DNA from: Flavobacterium sp. LC2016-23
GTDB lineage: Bacteria; Bacteroidota; Bacteroidia; Flavobacteriales; Flavobacteriaceae
Assembly: GCF_009674775.1 (NCBI RefSeq)
Contig: NZ_WKKE01000021.1
Location: forward strand, 1 to 64,000
DNA length: 64,000 nt
Direction: 5' to 3'
In this document: positions 1-8,402 of the stretch, piece by piece
How positions within the stretch are numbered: position 1 is the stretch's first letter
Layout of the letters: each line of letters opens with the position of its first letter
Program-made: the position numbers and the translations under genes
The notes under the pieces: generated by a model
Told to the model about the DNA's origin: nothing
The model's input: only the letters and a program-made list of their open reading frames with translations
The model's database searches: none

Positions 1-78
1 TAGATTCTTAGATTCTTAGATTCTTAGATTCTTAGATTCTTAGATTCTTAGATTCTTAGATTCTTAGATTCTTAGATT
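1..78. repeat. 8-bp tandem repeat (TAGATTCT)n
   Basis: Nine perfect copies of TAGATTCT fill 1-72, followed by a partial copy to 78. The array touches the left edge, so its true length is unknown. It lies upstream of the RelA/SpoT gene and codes for nothing. Perfect short-unit arrays of this kind can change copy number by slippage. Confidence 0.95.
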
Positions 79-163
79 GAAATTTAAGAGCCTGCAGCTT
101 TACTATTTTTGTTTTCAAATATTTTTACTATTTATTTTTGAACAAATAGTAGCCATTTCTATT

Positions 164-188
164 GTCAGACTGAGCGAAGTCGAAGTCC
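164..188. repeat. Dispersed repeat, CTTCGCTCAG family (inverted copy)
   Basis: The stretch contains CTGAGCGAAGTCGAAG, the reverse complement of the CTTCGACTTCGCTCAG motif found twice at 19432-19500. It is followed at 200-235 by AT-rich AAAATCTAAAATCT-like low-complexity sequence. The rest of 79-292 shows an ACTATTT/AAATAGT inverted repeat near 130-153, and no gene. Confidence 0.6.
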
Positions 189-292
189 TTTTACCAAAGC
201 AAAAATCTAAAATCTAATATCATAAATCTACAATCCATTCCCTTGCGTATGTTCTAACTTATGCTTATTTTTAGTACTTGAACTATGCCGTT

Positions 293-2512
293 ATGATAGA
301 AATAGATATTGAAAAAGAAAACAAAGCAATTGCGCACGAATACAAAGAATTACTTCGAATAAGCTACCAGACTTTATCACCCGCTGACAAAAAACTAATC
401 AGAAAAGCTTTTGATGTCGCAGTTGATGCCCATAAAGAACAACGTCGGAAATCCGGGGAAGCGTATATCTTTCATCCTATTGCAGTTGCGAAAATTGTGG
501 CCTCCGAAATTGGTTTGGGAGCGACCTCAATTGCAGCGGCTTTATTACACGATGTTGTCGAAGATACACCTATAACTGTTGAAGATATTGAGCGTTTATT
601 CAATCCGAAAGTGGCTCAGTTGGTGGAAGGCCTTACGAAGATTTCTATGGTTCAGAAAGATCTCAATGCTTCCATGCAGGCAGAGAATTTCAGAAAAATG
701 ATCCTGACGCTGAACGATGATGTACGCGTTATCTTAATCAAACTGGCCGATCGTCTGCACAATATGCAAACCATGGATTCGATGGTGGAATACAAACAAA
801 CCAAAATCGCATCCGAAACCTTATACATTTATGCCCCGCTCGCCCACCGTTTGGGACTTTATAATATTAAAACCAAACTCGAGGATTTAGGTTTAAAATA
901 CACCGAACCGGCTGTTTACGAAGATATCGTCAGCAAAATCAGGGAGACGAAAGAAGAACAAGACGCTTATATCAAGGATATTTCAGATGTTCTGAAGAAA
1001 TCTTTAGACAACGAAAACATTGATTACATCATCAAAGGCCGTCCGAAATCTATTTATTCGATTCGCCGAAAAATGCGTGCACAGAATGTGAGCTTTGATG
1101 AAGTATACGACAAATTCGCACTTAGAATCGTCTATAAATCAGATCCTCACGATGAAAAATTCGTAGCCTGGAAAATATATTCCATTGTAACAGATCATTA
1201 CAGACCGAGCCCAAGCCGTTTACGCGACTGGATTTCATCTCCAAAATCAACCGGTTATGAAGCACTGCACATCACCGTCATGGGACCAAAAGGCCGTTGG
1301 GTGGAAGTACAGGTTCGAAGCGAACGTATGGATGAAATTGCCGAAAAAGGATACGCGGCACATTACAAATATAAAAATGGAGCCACGGAAGAAAGCGGAC
1401 TGGATGTCTGGCTGAATTTACTCCGTGAGGCTTTAGAAAATCAGGAAACGAATGCGGTTGATTTTGTCGAGGATTTTAAAATGAATCTGTATTCAAAAGA
1501 AATCTTCGTCTTTACGCCAAAAGGAGAAATCAAATCATTGCCGAAAGGAGCCACTTCTCTTGACTTTGCTTTTAGTATTCACTCCGAAATCGGAATTAAA
1601 ACCAGAGGAACACGTGTAAACGGTCGTCTGGTTCCTTTAAATCACGAGCTGAAAAGCGGTGATCAGGTCGAAGTTATTACCTCTGCCAATCAAAAACCAA
1701 CCGTGAACTGGCTGGAATATGTAACGACTTCAAGGGCTAAAAATAAGATCAAAAACGTTCTGAACGAGAACACCAAAAAAATTGCCGAAGAAGGAAAAGA
1801 ATTACTTACCCGAAAACTGAAGCATTTAAAAATCACTATAAGTGAACAGGTTATCAATGAGTTGGTAAACTTCTTTAAACTCAAAACCAGCTTAGATTTA
1901 TTTTACAGAGTTGGAATCGGCGCCATTGAAAATCAGCAATTAAAAGATTATGCCGCACAAAAAGGCAATACCATTATCAATTTCTTTAAAAATAAAATCA
2001 AAAGAAATAAGGATACGGCTGACGATGATATTCACAAACCTGTCATTAGCAGTAATTACGATATGCTGGTTTTTGGAACCGAGCATGATAAATTAGACTA
2101 TAAACTTTCGCAATGCTGCAACCCAATTCCGGGTGACGATGTTTTTGGTTTTGTAACGATCAACGAAGGGATTAAAGTCCATAAAAAAGATTGTCCGAAT
2201 GCGATCGGAATGCAGTCGAATTATGCGTACCGTATTATGAGCGCGAAATGGATTGATTCGTCTCAGGAAGAATTCAAAGCCATTATCAACATTACCGGAA
2301 TGGATGTTTTAGGACTTACCAACCAATTGACGAGAGTCATTTCGAACAATATGAGTGTGAATATTCAGAGTATTTCGTTGAGTACGGATGCAGGAATTTT
2401 TCACGGGCAGATTGCAGTAATTGTAAAGAATAACACCATTTTGAAAAAAATGATCAATGCTATCAAAAAAATTGACGGTGTTGATAAAGTAACCCGGGAA
2501 TACAGAACGTAA
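293..2512 (+). CDS. Bifunctional (p)ppGpp synthetase/hydrolase, RelA/SpoT (RSH) family
   Basis: This long RSH enzyme (739 aa) makes and degrades the stringent-response alarmone (p)ppGpp in the cytoplasm. The N-terminal HD hydrolase domain keeps the His61, HDVVEDT (86-92) and ADRLHNM (152-158) motifs, so hydrolase activity is expected. The synthetase domain follows at about 200-380, with RDWISSPKSTGYEALH at 311-326. A TGS domain lies at about 402-465 and an ACT domain at the C-terminus. An upstream in-frame TTG exists at 278, but the ATG at 293 gives the usual MIEIDIEKEN start. The gene appears to be monocistronic or weakly linked to the next gene, 20 nt downstream. Confidence 0.95.
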   Translation: MIEIDIEKENKAIAHEYKELLRISYQTLSPADKKLIRKAFDVAVDAHKEQRRKSGEAYIFHPIAVAKIVASEIGLGATSIAAALLHDVVEDTPITVEDIERLFNPKVAQLVEGLTKISMVQKDLNASMQAENFRKMILTLNDDVRVILIKLADRLHNMQTMDSMVEYKQTKIASETLYIYAPLAHRLGLYNIKTKLEDLGLKYTEPAVYEDIVSKIRETKEEQDAYIKDISDVLKKSLDNENIDYIIKGRPKSIYSIRRKMRAQNVSFDEVYDKFALRIVYKSDPHDEKFVAWKIYSIVTDHYRPSPSRLRDWISSPKSTGYEALHITVMGPKGRWVEVQVRSERMDEIAEKGYAAHYKYKNGATEESGLDVWLNLLREALENQETNAVDFVEDFKMNLYSKEIFVFTPKGEIKSLPKGATSLDFAFSIHSEIGIKTRGTRVNGRLVPLNHELKSGDQVEVITSANQKPTVNWLEYVTTSRAKNKIKNVLNENTKKIAEEGKELLTRKLKHLKITISEQVINELVNFFKLKTSLDLFYRVGIGAIENQQLKDYAAQKGNTIINFFKNKIKRNKDTADDDIHKPVISSNYDMLVFGTEHDKLDYKLSQCCNPIPGDDVFGFVTINEGIKVHKKDCPNAIGMQSNYAYRIMSAKWIDSSQEEFKAIINITGMDVLGLTNQLTRVISNNMSVNIQSISLSTDAGIFHGQIAVIVKNNTILKKMINAIKKIDGVDKVTREYRT

Positions 2513-2532
2513 GCCTTTATAAATAAGACCTC

Positions 2533-3075
2533 ATGAGAAATGACCATTTAAAAATACCCGAATTAGATTTTGACGAAAACGGAGCACTTATCATTACGGC
2601 TTCTGAATCTTCTTCTAAAAATGATTTTGATTTTTTTAAAGGCAAGTCCAATATCATCAATAAAAAACTAAAAAAGAGACTGTGTAATTGCACCGAATGG
2701 ATCGAATTTCCATCAACCCAGGAAATGTATACCATTTTAAACGGAATTGGCAACATCGATAATTTTCTGGCCACTTTTGACGGAGAACCTTTTGAAGGAA
2801 TGACTGTTCGCCTTTTTAATCCGGTAACAAAATTATGGAGCATTTACTGGTCGGATTCGAATACAGGTGTTCTTGACAAACCTGTCATTGGTTCTTTTGA
2901 AAATAATGTCGGACACTTTTTCTCGGAAGATATTTTTGAAGGTAAAAATGTAATCCAGGTATTCCGATGGGATGCCCGAGACCAGAAAAATCCGGTCTGG
3001 AGCCAGGCTATGAGTGCTGATAAAGGAAAAACATGGGAATGGAACTGGTACATGTTTATGACAAAAGCCGAATAA
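2533..3075 (+). CDS. DUF1579-like conserved hypothetical protein
   Basis: The 180-aa protein has no signal peptide. Its C-terminal two thirds (about 55-180) resemble DUF1579-type proteins: a WI-FPST opening, FEGMTVRLFNP, a tryptophan-rich IYWSDS stretch and a closing KTWEWNWYM. This pattern suggests a lipocalin-like beta barrel, but the substrate is unknown. The first 55 residues are acidic and Ser-rich. It begins 20 nt after the RSH gene on the same strand, so it may be cotranscribed. The function is not assigned. Confidence 0.7.
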   Translation: MRNDHLKIPELDFDENGALIITASESSSKNDFDFFKGKSNIINKKLKKRLCNCTEWIEFPSTQEMYTILNGIGNIDNFLATFDGEPFEGMTVRLFNPVTKLWSIYWSDSNTGVLDKPVIGSFENNVGHFFSEDIFEGKNVIQVFRWDARDQKNPVWSQAMSADKGKTWEWNWYMFMTKAE

Positions 3076-3245
3076 AAATTTTGTTAGTTTTATCTCAGAT
3101 CAAAACAAATATGTTAATAAAGTTTCTTCAAATCAATAAAAAGAATACGCCGCAAAACCCTTAAACACGAGTATTGGCAGCGTCTAATTCAGGATTTGAA
3201 AGTTAAACTTTGAACCTTAAACTTTTATTCATTAAAATAAAAAAT

Positions 3246-3253
3246 TATCTTTG
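3246..3253 (+). promoter_or_regulatory. -7 promoter element for the Fur-family gene
   Basis: TATCTTTG matches the Bacteroidota -7 consensus TAnnTTTG exactly. It ends only 7 nt before the ATG at 3261, which implies a very short or absent 5' UTR. It also argues against the in-frame upstream TTG at 3210. Confidence 0.6.
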
Positions 3254-3260
3254 CCAGATT

Positions 3261-3719
3261 ATGACACTAATTTCAACTGACAATACTAAAAATCAAGAAA
3301 TTGTAAAAAATGTTTTTACAATGTATCTTGAGCAAAAAGGGCATCGCAAAACTCCTGAGCGTTATGCTATACTTCAGGAAATTTACGATAGCGAAGAGCA
3401 TTTTGATATAGAAAACCTTTATATCAAAATGAAAAACAAGAACTATCGTGTGAGTAGGGCAACGCTATACAACACAATCGAGTTACTGTTAGACTGCGCT
3501 TTGGTTAGAAAACATCAATTTGGGCAAAATCAGGCTTATTACGAGAAATCTTATTTTGATAAGCAGCACGATCACATTATCATGACCGATTCCGGTGAAG
3601 TGATTGAATTTTGCGATCCGAGAATTCAAACCATCAAAAAAACAATCGAAGAAATCTTTGATATTGAGATCACCAATCATTCATTGTATTTCTACGGAAA
3701 CAAAAAACAAAAACAATAG
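3261..3719 (+). CDS. Fur-family transcriptional regulator
   Basis: The 152-aa winged-helix protein belongs to the ferric/peroxide uptake regulator family. The DNA-binding region includes KGHRKTPERYAIL and YRVSRATLYNTIELL. The C-terminal dimerization and metal region contains KQHDHIIMTDSGEVIEFCDP, with His/Asp/Glu ligands. It lacks the CxxC structural-zinc motif of classical Fur. The metal or signal sensed (iron, zinc or peroxide) cannot be decided from sequence. The ATG at 3261 is preferred because the -7 box lies directly upstream. purA follows 97 nt downstream on the same strand. Confidence 0.9.
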   Translation: MTLISTDNTKNQEIVKNVFTMYLEQKGHRKTPERYAILQEIYDSEEHFDIENLYIKMKNKNYRVSRATLYNTIELLLDCALVRKHQFGQNQAYYEKSYFDKQHDHIIMTDSGEVIEFCDPRIQTIKKTIEEIFDIEITNHSLYFYGNKKQKQ

Positions 3720-3816
3720 TCCGAAAGGAATTATTCAAAAAAATAAAAAAAAAAAGAAAATTAACTACATTAATCAGTAGGGCAACTTAAATTGTCTCAA
3801 CGCAAATTAAAACAGA

Positions 3817-5088
3817 ATGACCGTAGATTTATTACTAGGATTACAATGGGGAGATGAAGGTAAAGGAAAAATTGTTGACGTTCTTACCTCAAATTATGAT
3901 ATTATTGCACGTTTTCAGGGAGGACCAAATGCAGGACATACATTAGAATTTGACGGAATTAAACACGTTCTGAGAACGATTCCTTCCGGGATTTTTCATA
4001 AAAAATCAATAAACATCATTGGAAATGGTGTTGTAATAGATCCGGTAGTTTTTCAAAAAGAAATTGAAGGGTTAGAGAAATTCAACCTTGACATCAAAAG
4101 CAAACTGATCATTTCAAGAAAAGCTCATTTAATTTTACCAACTCACCGTTTATTAGATGCCGCTTCGGAAGCATCAAAAGGAAAAGCAAAAATTGGTTCT
4201 ACACTTAAAGGAATTGGCCCAACTTATATGGACAAAACCGGTAGAAACGGATTGCGTGTGGGAGATATCGAATTAGAAGATTTCAAAGAAAGATACAGAG
4301 CATTAGCCGACAAACACGAAGCAATGATTGCTTTTTATGATGTTGCGATTCAATATAACTTAGCAGAACTTGAAAAAGAATTTTTTGAAGCTGTTGAAGA
4401 ATTAAAAAAATTAGATTTTATTGACAGTGAAGAATATATCTACCAGGCTCAGAAAGCAGGTAAATCTATTTTATGTGAAGGTGCTCAGGGATCTTTATTA
4501 GATGTTGATTTCGGAACGTATCCTTTCGTAACTTCATCCAATACTACTGCTGCCGGAGCTTGTACCGGTTTGGGAATTGCTCCTAATAAAATCAAAGAAG
4601 TATACGGAATTTTTAAAGCTTACGTGACACGTGTGGGTAGCGGACCTTTCCCAACGGAACTTTTTGACGAAGTGGGCGCTACAATGGCAAGAGTCGGAAA
4701 CGAATTTGGTTCTGTTACAGGAAGACAAAGACGTTGTGGATGGCTGGATTTAGTAGCTTTAAAATATGCGGTTCAGGTAAACGGAGTAACGCAGTTAATG
4801 ATGATGAAGGGCGATGTTCTTTCCGGATTTGAAACTTTGAAAGTATGTACTGAATACAACTATAAAGGACAAAACATTTCTCACTTTCCTTATAACATCG
4901 AGCCGGAAAACGTAACTCCTGTTTATAAAGAATTTAAAGGATGGAAAGCCGACTTAACAGGATTGACCACTTACGAGCAATTGCCAGTCGAGCTAAAAGA
5001 ATATATTGAGTTTATTGAAGCAGAAGTGGGTGTGCCAATCAAAATTGTATCGGTTGGGCCAGACAGAAAACAAACGATAACAAAATAA
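3817..5088 (+). CDS. purA: Adenylosuccinate synthase
   Basis: The enzyme joins IMP and aspartate with GTP hydrolysis, the first committed step from IMP to AMP. The 423-aa length is normal for the family. The phosphate loop WGDEGKGK (11-18, Asp13) and catalytic His41 in NAGHT are present. So are the IMP-binding GPTYMDKTGRNGLR stretch and GSVTGRQRRCGWLD. The ATG start places the glycine-rich loop at the usual distance. It sits behind the Fur-like gene and ends in a strong intrinsic terminator. guaB, the guanylate branch enzyme, lies about 3.3 kb away on the opposite strand. Confidence 0.98.
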   Translation: MTVDLLLGLQWGDEGKGKIVDVLTSNYDIIARFQGGPNAGHTLEFDGIKHVLRTIPSGIFHKKSINIIGNGVVIDPVVFQKEIEGLEKFNLDIKSKLIISRKAHLILPTHRLLDAASEASKGKAKIGSTLKGIGPTYMDKTGRNGLRVGDIELEDFKERYRALADKHEAMIAFYDVAIQYNLAELEKEFFEAVEELKKLDFIDSEEYIYQAQKAGKSILCEGAQGSLLDVDFGTYPFVTSSNTTAAGACTGLGIAPNKIKEVYGIFKAYVTRVGSGPFPTELFDEVGATMARVGNEFGSVTGRQRRCGWLDLVALKYAVQVNGVTQLMMMKGDVLSGFETLKVCTEYNYKGQNISHFPYNIEPENVTPVYKEFKGWKADLTGLTTYEQLPVELKEYIEFIEAEVGVPIKIVSVGPDRKQTITK

Positions 5089-5094
5089 AAATAC

Positions 5095-5123
5095 AAAACG
5101 CTCTGATAACAGGGCGTTTTTTT
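5095..5123 (+). terminator. Rho-independent terminator of purA
   Basis: An 8-bp stem (5098-5105 with 5110-5117, one G-T pair) closes an ATAA loop and runs into a T7 tract, 7 nt after the purA stop. Confidence 0.85.
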
Positions 5124-5142
5124 ATATAAAACTATTTTCGCC

Positions 5143-5727
5143 ATGAGAAAAAACCCGGAAATTAAAATAACCGAAACTAAATTATTATCCGATAATTGGT
5201 ATGTACTAAACAAAGTTACTTTTGACTACACAAAGAATGAAGGTAAAACCGAATCTCATATTCGTGAAGTATATGACCGTGGCAACGGAGCAGCAATTTT
5301 ACTCTATAATACCACTAAAAAAACAGTCGTTCTAACAAGACAATTTCGTTTGCCGACTTACCTTAATGGAAATAAAACCGGAATGATGATCGAGGTTTGT
5401 GCAGGACTTTTAGATAAAGATAATGCCGAACAAGCCGTGATTCGTGAAACGGAAGAAGAAACGGGGTATCGCTTAAGTAAAGTTCAGAAAGTGATCGAAA
5501 CCTATATGTCGCCCGGTTCTGTAACCGAAATTCTATACCTGTTTGTTGGGGAATACGACGAAACCATGAAAGTGAACGAAGGCGGCGGATTGGATGCCGA
5601 GCAGGAAAACATTGAAGTTCTCGAATATACTTTTGATGAGGCCTATGCCATGATTGAATCCGGTGAAATTACGGATGCTAAAACAATTATGTTGTTGCAA
5701 TATGCTAAGATAAAAGGATTGATTTAA
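5143..5727 (+). CDS. nudK: Nudix hydrolase, NudK/GDP-mannose pyrophosphatase type
   Basis: This 194-aa Nudix protein resembles GDP-mannose pyrophosphatase NudK, which cleaves GDP-sugars to GMP plus sugar phosphate. The Nudix box lies at 88-109 and ends in RETEEETGY, with the metal-binding Glu residues intact. The preceding QFRLPTYLNG and EVCAGLLD segments, and the following YMSPGSVTEILYLFVGEY, are typical of the NudK/ADP-ribose pyrophosphatase subgroup. It has no signal peptide and is expected in the cytoplasm. Substrate preference within this subgroup is not certain. Confidence 0.8.
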   Translation: MRKNPEIKITETKLLSDNWYVLNKVTFDYTKNEGKTESHIREVYDRGNGAAILLYNTTKKTVVLTRQFRLPTYLNGNKTGMMIEVCAGLLDKDNAEQAVIRETEEETGYRLSKVQKVIETYMSPGSVTEILYLFVGEYDETMKVNEGGGLDAEQENIEVLEYTFDEAYAMIESGEITDAKTIMLLQYAKIKGLI

Positions 5728-5785
5728 GTTTTTCTGACTTATAAATATGCCCTTTTTAATAGACGAAACTCACCTGAAAAATTAA

Positions 5786-6736
5786 ATGAAATTACCTAAA
5801 TACGGAAAAACAATTATTAAGATACTATTGATTATTTTTATAATAATGAATGGTATAGGTTTTTTCCATGCATACAAATTCACTCATTTTTCAAATAATA
5901 AAGCTGAAAAAACTAAAAGTCCTGAAAAATTATCTTCGTTTGAAAAAGCTAAAATTGTACTTTTTGGAGTTAATAACCCGAAACCAAAAAATATAAAATT
6001 CCCTTCTCAAAAATATCAAACTTTAAAACTGAAAAGTAATAAAGAAATTGAGTGCTGGCTTATTAAAACTGCTAATTCAAAGGGAACTGTTCTATTATTT
6101 CATGGTTACGGAGGTGAAAAATCTCTAATGCTGGAAAAATCAGACGAATTTATAAAATTAGGATTTAGTACGATGCTTGTTGATTTTATGGGAAGCGGAA
6201 ATTCAGAAGGGAATCAGACGACAATTGGCTATAAAGAAGCTAAAGAAGTAAAAACCACCTTTGATTATTTGAAGCAAAATGGAGAAAAAAACATTTACCT
6301 CTTTGGGACTTCGATGGGAGCCGTCGCTATCATGAAATGCATCAACGATGACAAAATAAAACCGTCAGGAATAATACTGGAATGTCCATTTGGTTCAATG
6401 TATCAAACAGTATGTGCTAGATTCGAAAGAGCCAATGCGCCTGTTTTCCCAATGGCTGGCATATTACTATTTTGGGGAGGACTTCAAAACGGATTCTGGG
6501 GATTTACCCACAATCCAACAAAATATGCAACTAACATAACTTGTCCCACTCTATTGCTTTATGGAGAAAAAGATAAAAGTGTTAGCAGAGAAGAAATAAA
6601 TGAAATTTTCAAAAACTTAAAGTGCCCGAAAAAGCTACATGTTTACAAAAAAACAGGACATGAAAACTATTTGATAAAGAATAAAACTGAATGGACAGCA
6701 AATATTTCTAATTTTCTGCTAAATCGAAAATGTTAA
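5786..6736 (+). CDS. Membrane-anchored alpha/beta hydrolase
   Basis: The 316-aa protein has one N-terminal membrane segment (about 8-30), so the catalytic domain is probably periplasmic or surface-facing on the inner membrane. The fold motifs are LFHGYGG (104-110), the nucleophile GTSMG (Ser176), acid Asp263 in LLYGEKD and His292 in KTGHENY. This gives a complete Ser-Asp-His triad. It resembles bacterial BEM46/YqkD-like hydrolases. The substrate is unknown. Codon use and AT content match the neighbours. Confidence 0.8.
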   Translation: MKLPKYGKTIIKILLIIFIIMNGIGFFHAYKFTHFSNNKAEKTKSPEKLSSFEKAKIVLFGVNNPKPKNIKFPSQKYQTLKLKSNKEIECWLIKTANSKGTVLLFHGYGGEKSLMLEKSDEFIKLGFSTMLVDFMGSGNSEGNQTTIGYKEAKEVKTTFDYLKQNGEKNIYLFGTSMGAVAIMKCINDDKIKPSGIILECPFGSMYQTVCARFERANAPVFPMAGILLFWGGLQNGFWGFTHNPTKYATNITCPTLLLYGEKDKSVSREEINEIFKNLKCPKKLHVYKKTGHENYLIKNKTEWTANISNFLLNRKC

Positions 6737-6816
6737 TCAGATAAACAATTCAGAAAATTGTGTAAGCGATTAGAGAGGTTATTAAAATAACTTTACACAA
6801 ATCAAAAAACCAATTT

Positions 6817-7689
6817 ATGAAAAAGTTATACTATACATTCAATATCCTTCTTTTACTTGTTTTAGTTTTGTTGGGGTCTTGTAAAAAGAGTGAAAAGACC
6901 GTACAAGAAAAAACCGGAACGAAACCACATAAAACTGTTGAATATAATGAACCAAAATCATTTGGTTTTCATTTTGAAAAAACAAAAAAATGGCTTGAAA
7001 TCAACAAAAGTGATTCCGCTAAATTTGATATCGTTTATGCCATAAACAGGACAGACAAAGCCAATCTTGCTAAAATGGATTCTATTATAATTCCTGCTGA
7101 TTTTAGCGGTGATTTAGTATATTATTTACCTTTCCCGCTGCATGTTGCATCTTTAAAAGAAGTTTCAAAAGTCCTTATTTTCTCCTACCCTGCTCAAACT
7201 TTTGCTGCCTACGAAAATGGTGAACTGGTTTATACAGGACCAACCAATATGGGAAGAAAAAAAGACCAGACGCCAACCGGATTGTTTTTCACTAATTGGA
7301 AAGCCGAAAAAACAACCAGTACCTTTAATGACGAATGGGACCTGAAATGGAATTTCAATATTGAAAACAAACTTGGAGTTGGATTTCATGAATATGAACT
7401 GCCCGGATATCCGGCTTCACATTCCTGTCTGCGTTTATTAGAAAAGGATGCCAAATACTTGTACAAATGGGCCGATGAATGGATCCTGAAAGATTCCGAA
7501 AATGTGAGAGTAAAAGGGACACCTGTTATTGTTTTCGGAAGCTATCCGTTTGGCGAATCAAAACCCTGGTTTGCATTAGTGAAAGATCCTAAAGCTTTAA
7601 ATATTTCAGAATCAGAAATTGACACTCAGGTAAAACCTTTCTTAAAAGATATTTTAGAAAATCAAAAAGTTAGAGAAGGCTCTATGTAA
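6817..7689 (+). CDS. L,D-transpeptidase (YkuD) family lipoprotein
   Basis: The 290-aa protein carries a lipoprotein signal with lipobox LLGSC (Cys22), so it is predicted to be anchored in the envelope. The YkuD catalytic region has His191 and SHSC (201-204) with nucleophile Cys204, followed by LRLL. Family members cross-link peptidoglycan stems (3-3 bonds) or attach proteins to it. The motif has SHSCLRL where many members have SHGCIRL. The domain starts near residue 115 (KVLIFSYPAQTFAAYENG). The substrate is inferred from the family only. Confidence 0.85.
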   Translation: MKKLYYTFNILLLLVLVLLGSCKKSEKTVQEKTGTKPHKTVEYNEPKSFGFHFEKTKKWLEINKSDSAKFDIVYAINRTDKANLAKMDSIIIPADFSGDLVYYLPFPLHVASLKEVSKVLIFSYPAQTFAAYENGELVYTGPTNMGRKKDQTPTGLFFTNWKAEKTTSTFNDEWDLKWNFNIENKLGVGFHEYELPGYPASHSCLRLLEKDAKYLYKWADEWILKDSENVRVKGTPVIVFGSYPFGESKPWFALVKDPKALNISESEIDTQVKPFLKDILENQKVREGSM

Positions 7690-7842
7690 AGGTGTTGAGC
7701 TTCTAAGATTTATAGTGGTGAAGTTTTTTTTTCTAAAATCATTAATTTTAAAACTAAGTCCTTTTTAAATTCTTAATTTCGCCCGAACTTCTTCTCAATG
7801 AATGGGCAGAAGTGATTAAAAACAAATAACCCTAAAATTAAA

Positions 7843-8343
7843 ATGTCAAAAAAACTAATGCTGCTTTTTTTGTTATCAGGCATCTGCATGATCGGACAAA
7901 CTAAGAAAAACTCAAATTTAGAGACCTATACCAGCCGAAAAAAAGTTTATGAAATAAAATACGCCCCTGAAAGATGGATACGCGCAGATACATCAGACTG
8001 GGATGTGGAATTTCATGATCAATACAATTTAGTCACTGCCTATTTTATCGAGTATGATTATTTCATTAGTGATAAAAAATTAAAAAGTACGATTGAAGAT
8101 GAATATAAGGAGTTTGGTAAAATCAAAAATCTTAAAATCTACAAAAAGAAAATAAAAGACTTAACGGTTAACTATTTCGAATGTGATCTCGATTACAATG
8201 ATATGTTATATAAGTATCAGGGATTTTTCTACAGCGGAAAAGGCGGATCCATACAAATGCAGTTTGGCGCACAGGCTGAAGCAATAGAACAAAATCAGGG
8301 GCTTATTGATGAATTGAATAATGGGATTTCGATTCTCAATTAA
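7843..8343 (+). CDS. Exported hypothetical protein
   Basis: The 166-aa protein has a clear N-terminal signal peptide (MSKKLMLLFLLSGICMIGQ). The remainder is rich in Tyr, Lys and Asp and has the alternating pattern of a beta-rich small domain, comparable to proteins that resemble PsbP/DUF1795 folds. No catalytic motif can be seen. It is monocistronic, ends at a bidirectional terminator, and converges on guaB. No family is assigned with confidence. Confidence 0.7.
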   Translation: MSKKLMLLFLLSGICMIGQTKKNSNLETYTSRKKVYEIKYAPERWIRADTSDWDVEFHDQYNLVTAYFIEYDYFISDKKLKSTIEDEYKEFGKIKNLKIYKKKIKDLTVNYFECDLDYNDMLYKYQGFFYSGKGGSIQMQFGAQAEAIEQNQGLIDELNNGISILN

Positions 8344-8350
8344 ATATAAA

Positions 8351-8380
8351 AAAGGCGTAAAAATAAATCTTACGCCTTTT
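8351..8380. terminator. Bidirectional terminator between the exported hypothetical gene and guaB
   Basis: A perfect 10-bp stem (8351-8360 with 8370-8379, core GGCGTAA/TTACGCC) is flanked by A-rich and T-rich tracts. It can therefore serve the plus-strand gene and the convergent guaB. Confidence 0.8.
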
Positions 8381-8402
8381 GTTTTATGATGAAAACTTAA
8401 AA

